A stretch of 64,000 nucleotides of DNA from JBCBKU01 sp038521345. Lineage in GTDB: Bacteria > Pseudomonadota > Alphaproteobacteria > Rhodobacterales > Rhodobacteraceae. The notes below the pieces were generated by a model. That model searched no databases. It was not told the origin of the DNA and was given only the letters and a program-made list of their open reading frames with translations. The DNA lies in NCBI GenBank assembly GCA_038521345.1, contig JBCBKU010000007.1:1-64000 (forward strand). Reading direction: 5' to 3'. Within the stretch, counting starts at the first letter, position 1. Every line of letters begins with the position of its first letter. This document shows, piece by piece, positions 57,089-64,000 of this stretch. The position numbers and the translations under genes were made by a program.

Positions 57089-58582
57089 ATGACAGATCTG
57101 ATCCGCCTTGATCCCTCCGACAACGTGGCAACGGCGATCCGTCCACTGGAAGCTGGTCAGGACGGGGCAACCATGCTGATCCCGCGCGGGCACAAGATGG
57201 CGGTCGAGCCGATCCCAAAAGGCGCACCGATCCGGAAATACGCACAAGTCATCGGATATGCCGCGATCGACATTCCGGCAGGGACCCATGTCCATACCGA
57301 GAATACGGAATACCGCAATGTCGACCGGTCCTACGAATTCGCCACCAATCTGCGCCCTGCCCCCGCGCCTGACGGCAAGGACACATTTCTAGGATACCGG
57401 CGCGAAAGCGGCCCGGCCGGGACGCGAAACTTCATCGCCGTCCTGACCTCGGTCAACTGTTCGGCGACCGCGGCGCGCCGGATCGCGGCGCATTTCACCC
57501 CGGACGTGCTGGCGGCCTATCCGAACGTCGATGGTGTCACAGCCTTTGTGCACGGGACGGGATGCGGGATGGCCGATGCGGGCGACGGCTTCGAAGCCCT
57601 TCAGCGCGTCATGTGGGGCTATGCGCGAAACCCGAATGTGGGCGGTGTGCTGATGGCCGGCCTTGGCTGCGAGACAAACCAGATCGACTGGCTGGTCGAA
57701 GCCATGGGCCTGACGCCCGGCCCCTTGTTCCAGACGATGAACATTCAGGATGTGGGGGGACTTGCGAAGACCGTCGCGGCCGGGATCGCGCGCGTTGAAG
57801 AGATGTTGCCGCTGGTCAACGCGGTATCGCGCACGGCTTGCCCGGCCTCGGACCTGATGGTGGCGCTGCAATGCGGTGGATCGGACGCTTGGTCCGGGAT
57901 CACGGCGAACCCCGCACTCGGTCATGCCTGCGATCTTCTCGTGGCGCAGGGCGGCACTGGTGTACTGGCGGAAACGCCCGAGATCTACGGGGCCGAGCAT
58001 CTGCTCACCGCCCGGGCCGCGACACCAGACATCGGAGAACGACTGATCGAGCGCATCCACTGGTGGGAGGACTATACCGCGCGAAACAAGGGGGTGATGG
58101 ATAACAACCCCTCGCCCGGCAACAAGAAGGGCGGTTTGACCACGATCCTCGAAAAGTCGCTGGGCGCTGCCGCCAAGGCCGGAACAACGCCTTTGACCGG
58201 GGTCTACCGCTATGCCGAGCCGGTCACGGCGCGGGGTTTCGCCTTCATGGACAGTCCGGGCTACGATCCCGCTTCGGTCACCGGTCAGATCGCATCGGGG
58301 TGCAATCTGGTCTGCTTCACCACAGGGCGAGGGTCGGCCTTCGGGTCAAAGCCGGCTCCGACGATCAAGATCGCCACCAACACCCGAATGTATGACCGTA
58401 TGACGGACGACATGGATATCGATGCGGGCCGGATCCTCGAGAACGACGCGACCGTGGAACAGGTCGGACGCGAGATCTACAACGAGATCCTGCGCGTGGC
58501 CTCCGGCGCCGTCACCAAATCCGAAGCACAGGGGCTGGGGGACTACGAATTCGTGCCATGGCAGATCGGGGCAGTGATGTGA
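57089..58582 (+). CDS. UxaA-family altronate/galactarate-type dehydratase
   Basis: The 497-residue product has an N-terminal SAF-type domain (residues 1-100) and the large UxaA domain (from about 105). The second domain shows TSVNCSATAARRIA, VHGTGCGMA, AGLGCETNQI and LQCGGSDAWSGITANPA, the Cys- and His-containing motifs of this group. Family members dehydrate altronate or galactarate. Here it is an additional dehydratase in a region that already has IlvD- and enolase-type enzymes. AGGAGG precedes the ATG. The next gene overlaps it by 4 bp. Confidence 0.92.
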   Translation: MTDLIRLDPSDNVATAIRPLEAGQDGATMLIPRGHKMAVEPIPKGAPIRKYAQVIGYAAIDIPAGTHVHTENTEYRNVDRSYEFATNLRPAPAPDGKDTFLGYRRESGPAGTRNFIAVLTSVNCSATAARRIAAHFTPDVLAAYPNVDGVTAFVHGTGCGMADAGDGFEALQRVMWGYARNPNVGGVLMAGLGCETNQIDWLVEAMGLTPGPLFQTMNIQDVGGLAKTVAAGIARVEEMLPLVNAVSRTACPASDLMVALQCGGSDAWSGITANPALGHACDLLVAQGGTGVLAETPEIYGAEHLLTARAATPDIGERLIERIHWWEDYTARNKGVMDNNPSPGNKKGGLTTILEKSLGAAAKAGTTPLTGVYRYAEPVTARGFAFMDSPGYDPASVTGQIASGCNLVCFTTGRGSAFGSKPAPTIKIATNTRMYDRMTDDMDIDAGRILENDATVEQVGREIYNEILRVASGAVTKSEAQGLGDYEFVPWQIGAVM

Positions 58583-59580
58583 CCCGCCTTCTCGTTGCCG
58601 GAACCGGGCTGATCGGCCATCGCCATCTCGCCCATATCGAGGCGCATCCGGATCTTGTTCTGGCTGGAATCGTGGATCCCGTCGCCGAGCGCCGGGCGCA
58701 TTCCACAGCGCCGGGTTTCGCGAGCTTCGACGATGTGGATATCACTGTGGACGGTGTCGTCATCGCGACGCCCACCGAGACGCACGCGCCGCTGGCCATC
58801 TCGGCGGCGGCCCGGGGCTGGCACGCGCTTGTGGAAAAGCCCCTTGCCGACAGTCTAGAGGCCGCCGATGCAATGATCGCGGCTGCCCGCGAGGCGGGAA
58901 CCGAGATCCTGGTCGGACACCACCGCCGCCACCATCCGCGGGTGGCCCGGTTGAAAGAGTTGATCGCCGGCGGATCCTTGGGCCGGCCCGTGGCCGGGGC
59001 GCTTCTCTGGTTGATGCGCAAACCTGACGATTACTTCGATCCCGGATGGCGGGCCGGGATGAACGGCGCGCCCGTAAAACAGAACCTGATTCACGACGTC
59101 GACACCTTGCGCCACGTGCTGGGCGAGATTGCCGATGTCACTGGAGCGGGCGGAAATCCTGTCCGGGGCGCAGCGCGCACGGAATCGGGTGGCGCAGTGC
59201 TCACTTTCGTTTCGGGCGCCATTATCACGATCGCCTTCGCCGACACCACGCCAACCCCATGGGGGTTCGAGGCGGGAACCGGCGAAAGCCCGGCCATCCC
59301 CGAGACGGGACAGACATCTTTCTTTCTGGCCTGCACGAAAGGCGGGATCGAGTTTCCGACGATGCGGGTCTGGTCCGGAGCCGAGAGCTGGACCGACCGG
59401 CCCGAGCCGCGGGATCTTGCCTTTGACACGGCCGTTCCATTGGTTCGGCAGTTGGAGCATTTCGCCGACGTGATTGCCGGAACGGCCTCACCGCTTGTCG
59501 ATGCAACCGATGCGCGGGCCACGCTTGAGGCGACCCTGCGGATCGAAGCCGTGACCCGCCCCGAGGGGATCGCGCCATGA
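58579..59580 (+). CDS. Gfo/Idh/MocA-family oxidoreductase
   Basis: The 333-residue product opens with LLVAGTGLIGHRHLAHI (NAD-binding) and has EKPLADSLEAADAM, in which EKP is the invariant family motif, and NLIHDVDTLRHVLG with the catalytic His/Asp region. It probably oxidises a sugar, cyclitol or dicarbonyl compound. GTG is chosen as start since it overlaps the UxaA stop by 4 bp. A second member at the window end suggests two linked redox steps. Confidence 0.9.
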   Translation: MTRLLVAGTGLIGHRHLAHIEAHPDLVLAGIVDPVAERRAHSTAPGFASFDDVDITVDGVVIATPTETHAPLAISAAARGWHALVEKPLADSLEAADAMIAAAREAGTEILVGHHRRHHPRVARLKELIAGGSLGRPVAGALLWLMRKPDDYFDPGWRAGMNGAPVKQNLIHDVDTLRHVLGEIADVTGAGGNPVRGAARTESGGAVLTFVSGAIITIAFADTTPTPWGFEAGTGESPAIPETGQTSFFLACTKGGIEFPTMRVWSGAESWTDRPEPRDLAFDTAVPLVRQLEHFADVIAGTASPLVDATDARATLEATLRIEAVTRPEGIAP

Positions 59581-60419
59581 CTCCCCTGCGTCTTGCCCTG
59601 ATCGGTGCGAATATCGGCCGGTCTCGCTTTGCGGCCGGGCAGGCCCTGCTGGCCGAGGCTCATGAATTGACGGTGGAGTACACCGCGATCGATACAGCCG
59701 ACGAACCGGACTTCGACTTTGTCTCGACCGTCGATCTCCTGCGGGCCGACGGGTTCTGGGCCACCTCCGTGACCCATCCCTGGAAGCCTGCCGCAGCGTC
59801 CTATGCGGGGGCCGCGATGGATCCCGAGACCGCGCCACTTGGTGCCGCGAACATACTTGTCTTTCGCCCGGCACTTCGGGGTCACAACACCGATTATCTC
59901 GGCACCTTGGGGGCCTGGAGACATGTGATGGGCGCAACGGGTCCGGGCCGGGTGGCCATGGCCGGGGCCGGTGGCGTCGCCCGTGCGATCGCGCCGGCAT
60001 TGATGCGTCTCGGCGCCGCCGATATCGCGATCTGGGACACCGATGCGGCACGGGCCGAGACCCTCGCAGCCGAAATCGGCGGCGTCGCGCGCGCCGTTCC
60101 CGCGGAGACTGCCGAAGAGACGGCCCGCAATGCCGACGGATTGGTGAACGCCACTCCGCTCGGAATGGCGGGATACGGGGGAACGGCGTTCCCCGATGGC
60201 TGGATTGCCGGGCAAAGCTGGGCCTTCGATGCGGTCTATACGCCCACATGGACGGCGTTTCTTGTCGCGGCTGACACCCGCGGCCTGACTTGCATAACCG
60301 GATTCGACCTCTTCCGGTTTATGGCTTTGCACTGGTTCGAAACCGCCACGGGCCATGCGCCCGATCCGGATACAGCTCTTCCGGCACTGGCAACATTGCA
60401 ACCCAAGGAGGAGGCCTGA
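59577..60419 (+). CDS. Shikimate dehydrogenase-like protein
   Basis: The 280-residue product has the AroE layout: VTHPWK with the catalytic Lys, GAANIL, GHNTDYLGTLGA with the catalytic Asp, AGAGGVARAI (coenzyme loop) and VNATPLGM. The N-terminal substrate site, usually a SxS motif, here reads GANIGRSRF, so shikimate itself may not be the substrate. It lies within a catabolic series between a Gfo/Idh/MocA gene and a dioxygenase gene, with overlapping starts. A polyhydroxylated cyclic or open acid is possible. Confidence 0.83.
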   Translation: MTPLRLALIGANIGRSRFAAGQALLAEAHELTVEYTAIDTADEPDFDFVSTVDLLRADGFWATSVTHPWKPAAASYAGAAMDPETAPLGAANILVFRPALRGHNTDYLGTLGAWRHVMGATGPGRVAMAGAGGVARAIAPALMRLGAADIAIWDTDAARAETLAAEIGGVARAVPAETAEETARNADGLVNATPLGMAGYGGTAFPDGWIAGQSWAFDAVYTPTWTAFLVAADTRGLTCITGFDLFRFMALHWFETATGHAPDPDTALPALATLQPKEEA

Positions 60420-61303
60420 TGACCGAAGTCCTGACCGAAGACCAGATGGCACGCTACCGCGAGAGCGGTGCGATCGTGGTCGAAAACCGCGTCGGCGCAG
60501 ACGTGCTGGCCGCGATCGACGCCGAAATCGACCGGTTCCGGGACGAAGCCCGGGCGCTGACGGAATCCAACGACCAGGTCGATCTTGAGGACACACACAC
60601 CCCGGACAACCCGAGGGTGCGGCGGATCAAGCGCCCGGACCTAAACTCGGACGTCATGCGGGCGCTGCTGTATTCCGACACGATCCTCGCCCCGGTTCGC
60701 GACCTGCTTGGTCCCGATCTGCGGCTCCACACTTCCAAGCTCAACATGAAATCTGCCGGCTTCGGCGCGGCCATCGAGTGGCATCAGGACTTCGCCTTCT
60801 ATCCCCACACGAACGACGATCTTCTCGCAGTGGGCGTCCTGCTCGACGACATGGATATCGAAAACGGTCCCCTCATGGTGTTCGAAGGCAGCCATCGGGG
60901 CCCGATCCACGATCACCACGCGAAGGGCGTCTTCGCAGGCGCCATGGATCTTGCACGCGACGGGTATGACACGGCCACTGCGACGGCGCTGACCGGGTCT
61001 CGGGGATCCATCACCCTGCACCACTCCCGGATCGTGCATGGATCATCGCTGAACCGGTCTGACCGCGACCGCCGCATTCTGTTCTTCGAGATCGGCGCGG
61101 CCGACGCCTTTCCAATCATGGGCGGCATGACCGAGTTCGAGAGCCTTGCAGGGTTTGATGCGAAGATGCTGTGCGGCACGCCCGGCAGGACGCCTCGGCT
61201 GACCGAGGTTCCGGTGCGGATCCCCCAGCCGCAACCGGATCGGGCGGGGTCGATCTACGAGATACAGGATGGGCTTGACGCCCGGGCATTCGAAAAAATC
61301 TGA
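60419..61303 (+). CDS. PhyH-family Fe(II)/2-oxoglutarate dioxygenase, second copy
   Basis: The 294-residue product has EWHQDFAF (H-x-D iron ligands), HHSRIVHGSSLN with the distal His, and the nearby RDRRILFFEI Arg region for 2-oxoglutarate. A preceding FEGSHRGP loop fits the PhyH group. It differs clearly from the copy at 56014, so the two probably act at different positions or steps. The ATG overlaps the upstream stop by one base. Confidence 0.88.
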   Translation: MTEVLTEDQMARYRESGAIVVENRVGADVLAAIDAEIDRFRDEARALTESNDQVDLEDTHTPDNPRVRRIKRPDLNSDVMRALLYSDTILAPVRDLLGPDLRLHTSKLNMKSAGFGAAIEWHQDFAFYPHTNDDLLAVGVLLDDMDIENGPLMVFEGSHRGPIHDHHAKGVFAGAMDLARDGYDTATATALTGSRGSITLHHSRIVHGSSLNRSDRDRRILFFEIGAADAFPIMGGMTEFESLAGFDAKMLCGTPGRTPRLTEVPVRIPQPQPDRAGSIYEIQDGLDARAFEKI

Positions 61304-61317
61304 TAGGAGAACGAACG

Positions 61318-62199
61318 ATGGCGCAGATTGGATTCATCGGCCTCGGCCTCATGGGCTCGGCCATGGTGGGACGGCTGCAGGACAAGGGCCATGACCTGAC
61401 GGTGCTCGGAAACCGGAACCGGACCGGGGTCGACGCCGCCCTCGCCCGCGGCGCGACCGAGGCTGGAACCGCCAAGGAGGTGGCCGAGGCGTCGGACATC
61501 GTCATGCTTTGCATGGGTACGTCAGACCAGGTCGAAAGCCGGATGCGCGGCGCGGACGGCGTCATTGCAGGGCTGAAACCCGGCACGACAGTGATCGACT
61601 TTGGAACCTCGCTGCCCGGCTCAACGCGCGCCCTAGGGGAAGAAGTGGCGGCCGCCGGCGCCACGATGCTTGACGCGCCGATCGGGCGGACACCTCTGCA
61701 CGCCAAGGACGGGCTTTTGAACCTGATGTGCGCCGGCGACAAAGGCGCTTTTGATGCGGTGCGCCCGGTCCTGGATGAGCTGGGGGAGAACGTGTTTCAC
61801 CTCGGCCCCCTTGGCACAGGCCACACGATCAAGCTGATCAACAACTTCTTTGCGATGACGACCGCATCCGGCATGTCCGAGGCCTTCGCCATGGCCGACA
61901 AGGCCGGAGTGGACCGACAGGCGCTCTACGATGTCATGGCCGCGGGTCCGTTGAAGTCGGGCATGATGGGTTTCGTCAAAGCCTATGCCATTGACGGGGA
62001 CGCGGGGCAATTGGCATTCAGCGTCAATAACGCCGCAAAAGACGTTGGATATTATAGGAAAATGGCAGGTGACCTTGGGGCCGAAACGATCATGTCAAAC
62101 TCGGCGCACGCAGCGTTGACGACGGCAATCGAAGAGGGGCGCGGCGACGGCAATGTTCCCACCATGGTGGATTTCTTCGTCAAGCGCTTCGGCGGCTGA
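61318..62199 (+). CDS. Beta-hydroxyacid dehydrogenase (HIBADH family), third copy
   Basis: The 293-residue product shows GFIGLGLMGSAMVGRL, LDAPIGRTPLHAKDG and GTGHTIKLINNFF with the catalytic Lys. It is the third paralogue in the sugar-acid region and clearly distinct from those at 43503 and 50066. The substrate loop differs (PIGRTP instead of PVSGG), which suggests another acid. AGGAGA lies 9 bp upstream of the ATG. Confidence 0.9.
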   Translation: MAQIGFIGLGLMGSAMVGRLQDKGHDLTVLGNRNRTGVDAALARGATEAGTAKEVAEASDIVMLCMGTSDQVESRMRGADGVIAGLKPGTTVIDFGTSLPGSTRALGEEVAAAGATMLDAPIGRTPLHAKDGLLNLMCAGDKGAFDAVRPVLDELGENVFHLGPLGTGHTIKLINNFFAMTTASGMSEAFAMADKAGVDRQALYDVMAAGPLKSGMMGFVKAYAIDGDAGQLAFSVNNAAKDVGYYRKMAGDLGAETIMSNSAHAALTTAIEEGRGDGNVPTMVDFFVKRFGG

Positions 62200-62202
62200 T
62201 CC

Positions 62203-63102
62203 GTGGCTGGCCTCGCGGCACTGGCGCGGGCGGACAGGGCGGGCCTTGGCATCGCCCTGACGCTCGTCGCGTGGCTCTTGTTCGCCGCGACGGACGCTTC
62301 GGTCAAATGGCTGGTGACGGCAGGCTTTCCCGCGTTCCAGCTGGCTTTCATGCGGTATGCCGTGAACCTTGTTCTTTCGGGAGGGATCGCGCTTCGCCAT
62401 CGCGAGGTCTTGGGAGGTGCGGACCGGGGTCAGCTTGCGCTGATGCTGCTTAGGGCCTTCCTCTTGATTTCCACCACGGTGTCGAACTTCATCGCGCTCA
62501 CATACATCCCCCTGACCGTCACCGCCGCGATCCTGTTTTCCGCGCCCATAGTCGTTTGCGCGCTTTCGGGGCCACTTCTTGGGGAACGTGTCGGCCCATG
62601 GCGATGGCTTGCGGTTCTGATCGGCTTTGCCGGTGTGTTGATCGTCATCCAGCCCTTTGGTGCCGGCTTTCACTGGGCGAGCCTTCTCGCGGTCTACAAC
62701 GCATGCGCCATGGCTCTTTTTTCACTCATCACGCGCCGCCTCGCCGGGTCAATCGCGCCGCAGACCATGCAACTGATCATGGGCGCACTGGGAACGATAA
62801 CACTCCTTCCTGCCGCGCTTTGGGTGTGGCAGACGCCCACCACTCTTACCGACTGGGCCCTGATGGTGGCGATTGGCGCTTTTGCGTGGACGGGCCATGA
62901 GTTCTTTGCCCGCGCCCATTCTTTTGCAGAGGCTCATGCGCTGATGCCCTATTCCTATACCTACATTCTCTACGCCGCCCTCGCGACCTATCTGCTCTTT
63001 GGCGACGTGCCCCAAGGATGGGTCGCGCTCGGTGCGACGCTGATTGTGGTGTCCGGCCTGCTCATCTGGTGGCGGGAAAGCCTGCGGCGAGGACGCGCAT
63101 GA
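62203..63102 (+). CDS. EamA-family drug/metabolite transporter
   Basis: The 299-residue product has ten hydrophobic segments arranged as two EamA repeats. The FAATDASVKWLVT and LTYIPLTVTAAILFSAPIVV regions are typical, and RVGPWRWLAVLIGFAGVLIVI marks the middle of the protein. Such carriers move metabolites across the inner membrane, mostly as exporters. The start is GTG, 3 bp after the preceding stop. It may export an overflow intermediate or import a pathway substrate. Confidence 0.88.
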   Translation: MAGLAALARADRAGLGIALTLVAWLLFAATDASVKWLVTAGFPAFQLAFMRYAVNLVLSGGIALRHREVLGGADRGQLALMLLRAFLLISTTVSNFIALTYIPLTVTAAILFSAPIVVCALSGPLLGERVGPWRWLAVLIGFAGVLIVIQPFGAGFHWASLLAVYNACAMALFSLITRRLAGSIAPQTMQLIMGALGTITLLPAALWVWQTPTTLTDWALMVAIGAFAWTGHEFFARAHSFAEAHALMPYSYTYILYAALATYLLFGDVPQGWVALGATLIVVSGLLIWWRESLRRGRA

Positions 63103-64000
63103 CGCGCGCGCTTCTGATCGGGGCCGGGATGGTGGCGGGCATGCATGTGGATGCCATCCGGACATCCGACCGTGTCGCGCTTGCCGGCATCGTGGCACGG
63201 CGCCCGGAGCAGGCCGAGGCGCTCGGCACGAACGCGCCCGTTCACCGGACGCTTGGCCGGGCGCTCAAGGCCGGTGGCGTCGACTTTGCCGTCCTGACAA
63301 CGCCGCCAGATACCCGGCGCGCCTTTATCAAGCCGCTGTCCGAGGCCGGGATCCCGATCCTGTGCGAGAAACCGATCGAACGCGATTACCGCCGCGCCGC
63401 TCGACTTGTGGATCTCTGTGACGCGGCCGGCGTCGCCTTCGGCGCGGTGCTGCAGCACCGGATGCGACCAGCGGCCCAAGACCTGATCGCACGGGTCCGA
63501 AACGGCGATCTCGGCGACATCGGCGCCCTCGAGGTGCGGATTCCGTGGTGGCGGGAGCAGTCCTATTACGCGGCACCCGGGCGCGGCACCTACGCTCGGG
63601 ATGGCGGCGGCGTGCTGATCACGCAGGCCATCCATACGCTGGATCTGATGCTGGCGCTCGCGGGACCCGTGACCCGCGTTCAGGCGATAACGGCGACGAC
63701 ACCCCTACATGACCTCGAAGCCGAGGATATGGCCGCCGCCGCGCTGGCGTTCGAGAATGGTGCCGTCGGATCGCTGATGGCCACGACCGCCTGTTACCCC
63801 GGCGCCGCGGAAGAGATCACGCTGATGGGCACACGCGGCTCGGCCACCCTGTCCGCGGCCCACCTGACGCTTCGTCCCATGGGTGGCCCCGAAGAGGTGA
63901 TCGGTGCGGCCTCCGGCTCGGGTGGGGGCGCGGACCCGATGGCCTTCACGTCGGACTGGCACCGGGCAGTGATCGAGGATTTCGCCGATGCGATCACCAT
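63099..64000 (+). CDS. Gfo/Idh/MocA-family oxidoreductase, truncated by the window end
   Basis: The first 300 codons are present. LLIGAGMVAGMHVDAI is the coenzyme loop, LCEKPIERDYRRAARL the EKP motif, and ITQAIHTLDLMLAL contains the His of the active-site region. The ATG overlaps the transporter stop by 4 bp. The C-terminus lies beyond the window. Two proteins of this family near an AroE-like gene and two dioxygenase genes suggest oxidation of a cyclitol- or sugar-like substrate. Confidence 0.88.
   Translation, partial: MTRALLIGAGMVAGMHVDAIRTSDRVALAGIVARRPEQAEALGTNAPVHRTLGRALKAGGVDFAVLTTPPDTRRAFIKPLSEAGIPILCEKPIERDYRRAARLVDLCDAAGVAFGAVLQHRMRPAAQDLIARVRNGDLGDIGALEVRIPWWREQSYYAAPGRGTYARDGGGVLITQAIHTLDLMLALAGPVTRVQAITATTPLHDLEAEDMAAAALAFENGAVGSLMATTACYPGAAEEITLMGTRGSATLSAAHLTLRPMGGPEEVIGAASGSGGGADPMAFTSDWHRAVIEDFADAIT

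Overview
The window looks like chromosomal DNA of a GC-rich alphaproteobacterium of the Rhodobacterales (Roseobacter-type). The indications are tripartite and TRAP carboxylate transporters, an HvrA/H-NS-like protein, CtrA-type boxes, the methyl-tetrahydrofolate/corrinoid gene set, and dense coding with 4-bp start/stop overlaps. No insertion sequence, phage, integrase or CRISPR array is visible. No gene-free stretch exceeds about 250 bp; the largest are 13681-13927 and 37576-37816, and I see no RNA gene in either.

Layout. (a) 1-7.6 kb: the C-terminal end of a cation:proton antiporter, a TctC-like binding protein with a TctA-TctB fusion permease, then four loosely linked genes (methyltransferase, HD-like protein, ATP-grasp-like protein, endonuclease/phosphatase-fold hydrolase). 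(b) 7.7-13.7 kb: a divergent catabolic unit with a SorC-type regulator and an MtnA-type isomerase on the minus strand, and a split transketolase, a RuBisCO-like protein and ribulose-phosphate 3-epimerase on the plus strand. A perfect palindrome lies in the shared control region. I consider this the most interesting system in the window. (c) 13.9-33.4 kb: a CAP-domain protein, then an exopolysaccharide locus with GDP-fucose synthesis (Gmd, Fcl), four glycosyltransferases, two acyltransferases, a methyltransferase, a sulfotransferase-like protein, a Wzx flippase, a priming sugar transferase, two polymerase/ligase candidates, a Wzc-like tyrosine autokinase, a PPP-type phosphatase and an H-NS-like protein. 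Two perfect TTAA-N7-TTAA boxes lie in its central divergent promoter.

(d) 33.5-37.6 kb: a tungstate-type ABC transporter (TupBCA) converging on RlmE and Ppx/GppA. (e) 37.8-42.7 kb: a one-carbon/corrinoid cluster (small 'virulence factor' family protein, MTHFR-like protein, methyl-THF:corrinoid methyltransferase, ferredoxin-ASKHA reactivase) and a tRNA-Gly(CCC). (f) 42.7-64 kb: a large sugar-acid catabolic region. A minus-strand operon carries an SDR, an IlvD-type dehydratase, an FAH hydrolase, a D-2-hydroxyacid dehydrogenase, an enolase-superfamily enzyme, a beta-hydroxyacid dehydrogenase and an HpcH aldolase. A plus-strand series carries a beta-hydroxyacid dehydrogenase, a DenD-like dehydrogenase, a TRAP transporter, two PhyH-type dioxygenases, a UxaA-type dehydratase, two Gfo/Idh/MocA proteins, a shikimate-dehydrogenase-like protein, another beta-hydroxyacid dehydrogenase and an EamA exporter. 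The last gene runs off the window.

How the parts work together (inference). The TRAP system probably imports a sugar acid or related polyol acid that the surrounding dehydratases, dehydrogenases, hydrolase and aldolase break down to central C2-C3 metabolites. The exopolysaccharide genes appear to build a fucose-containing, possibly sulfated polymer under cell-cycle (CtrA) and H-NS-like control. The RuBisCO-like cluster probably processes a phosphorylated ketose, possibly derived from methylthioribose, into pentose-phosphate intermediates.
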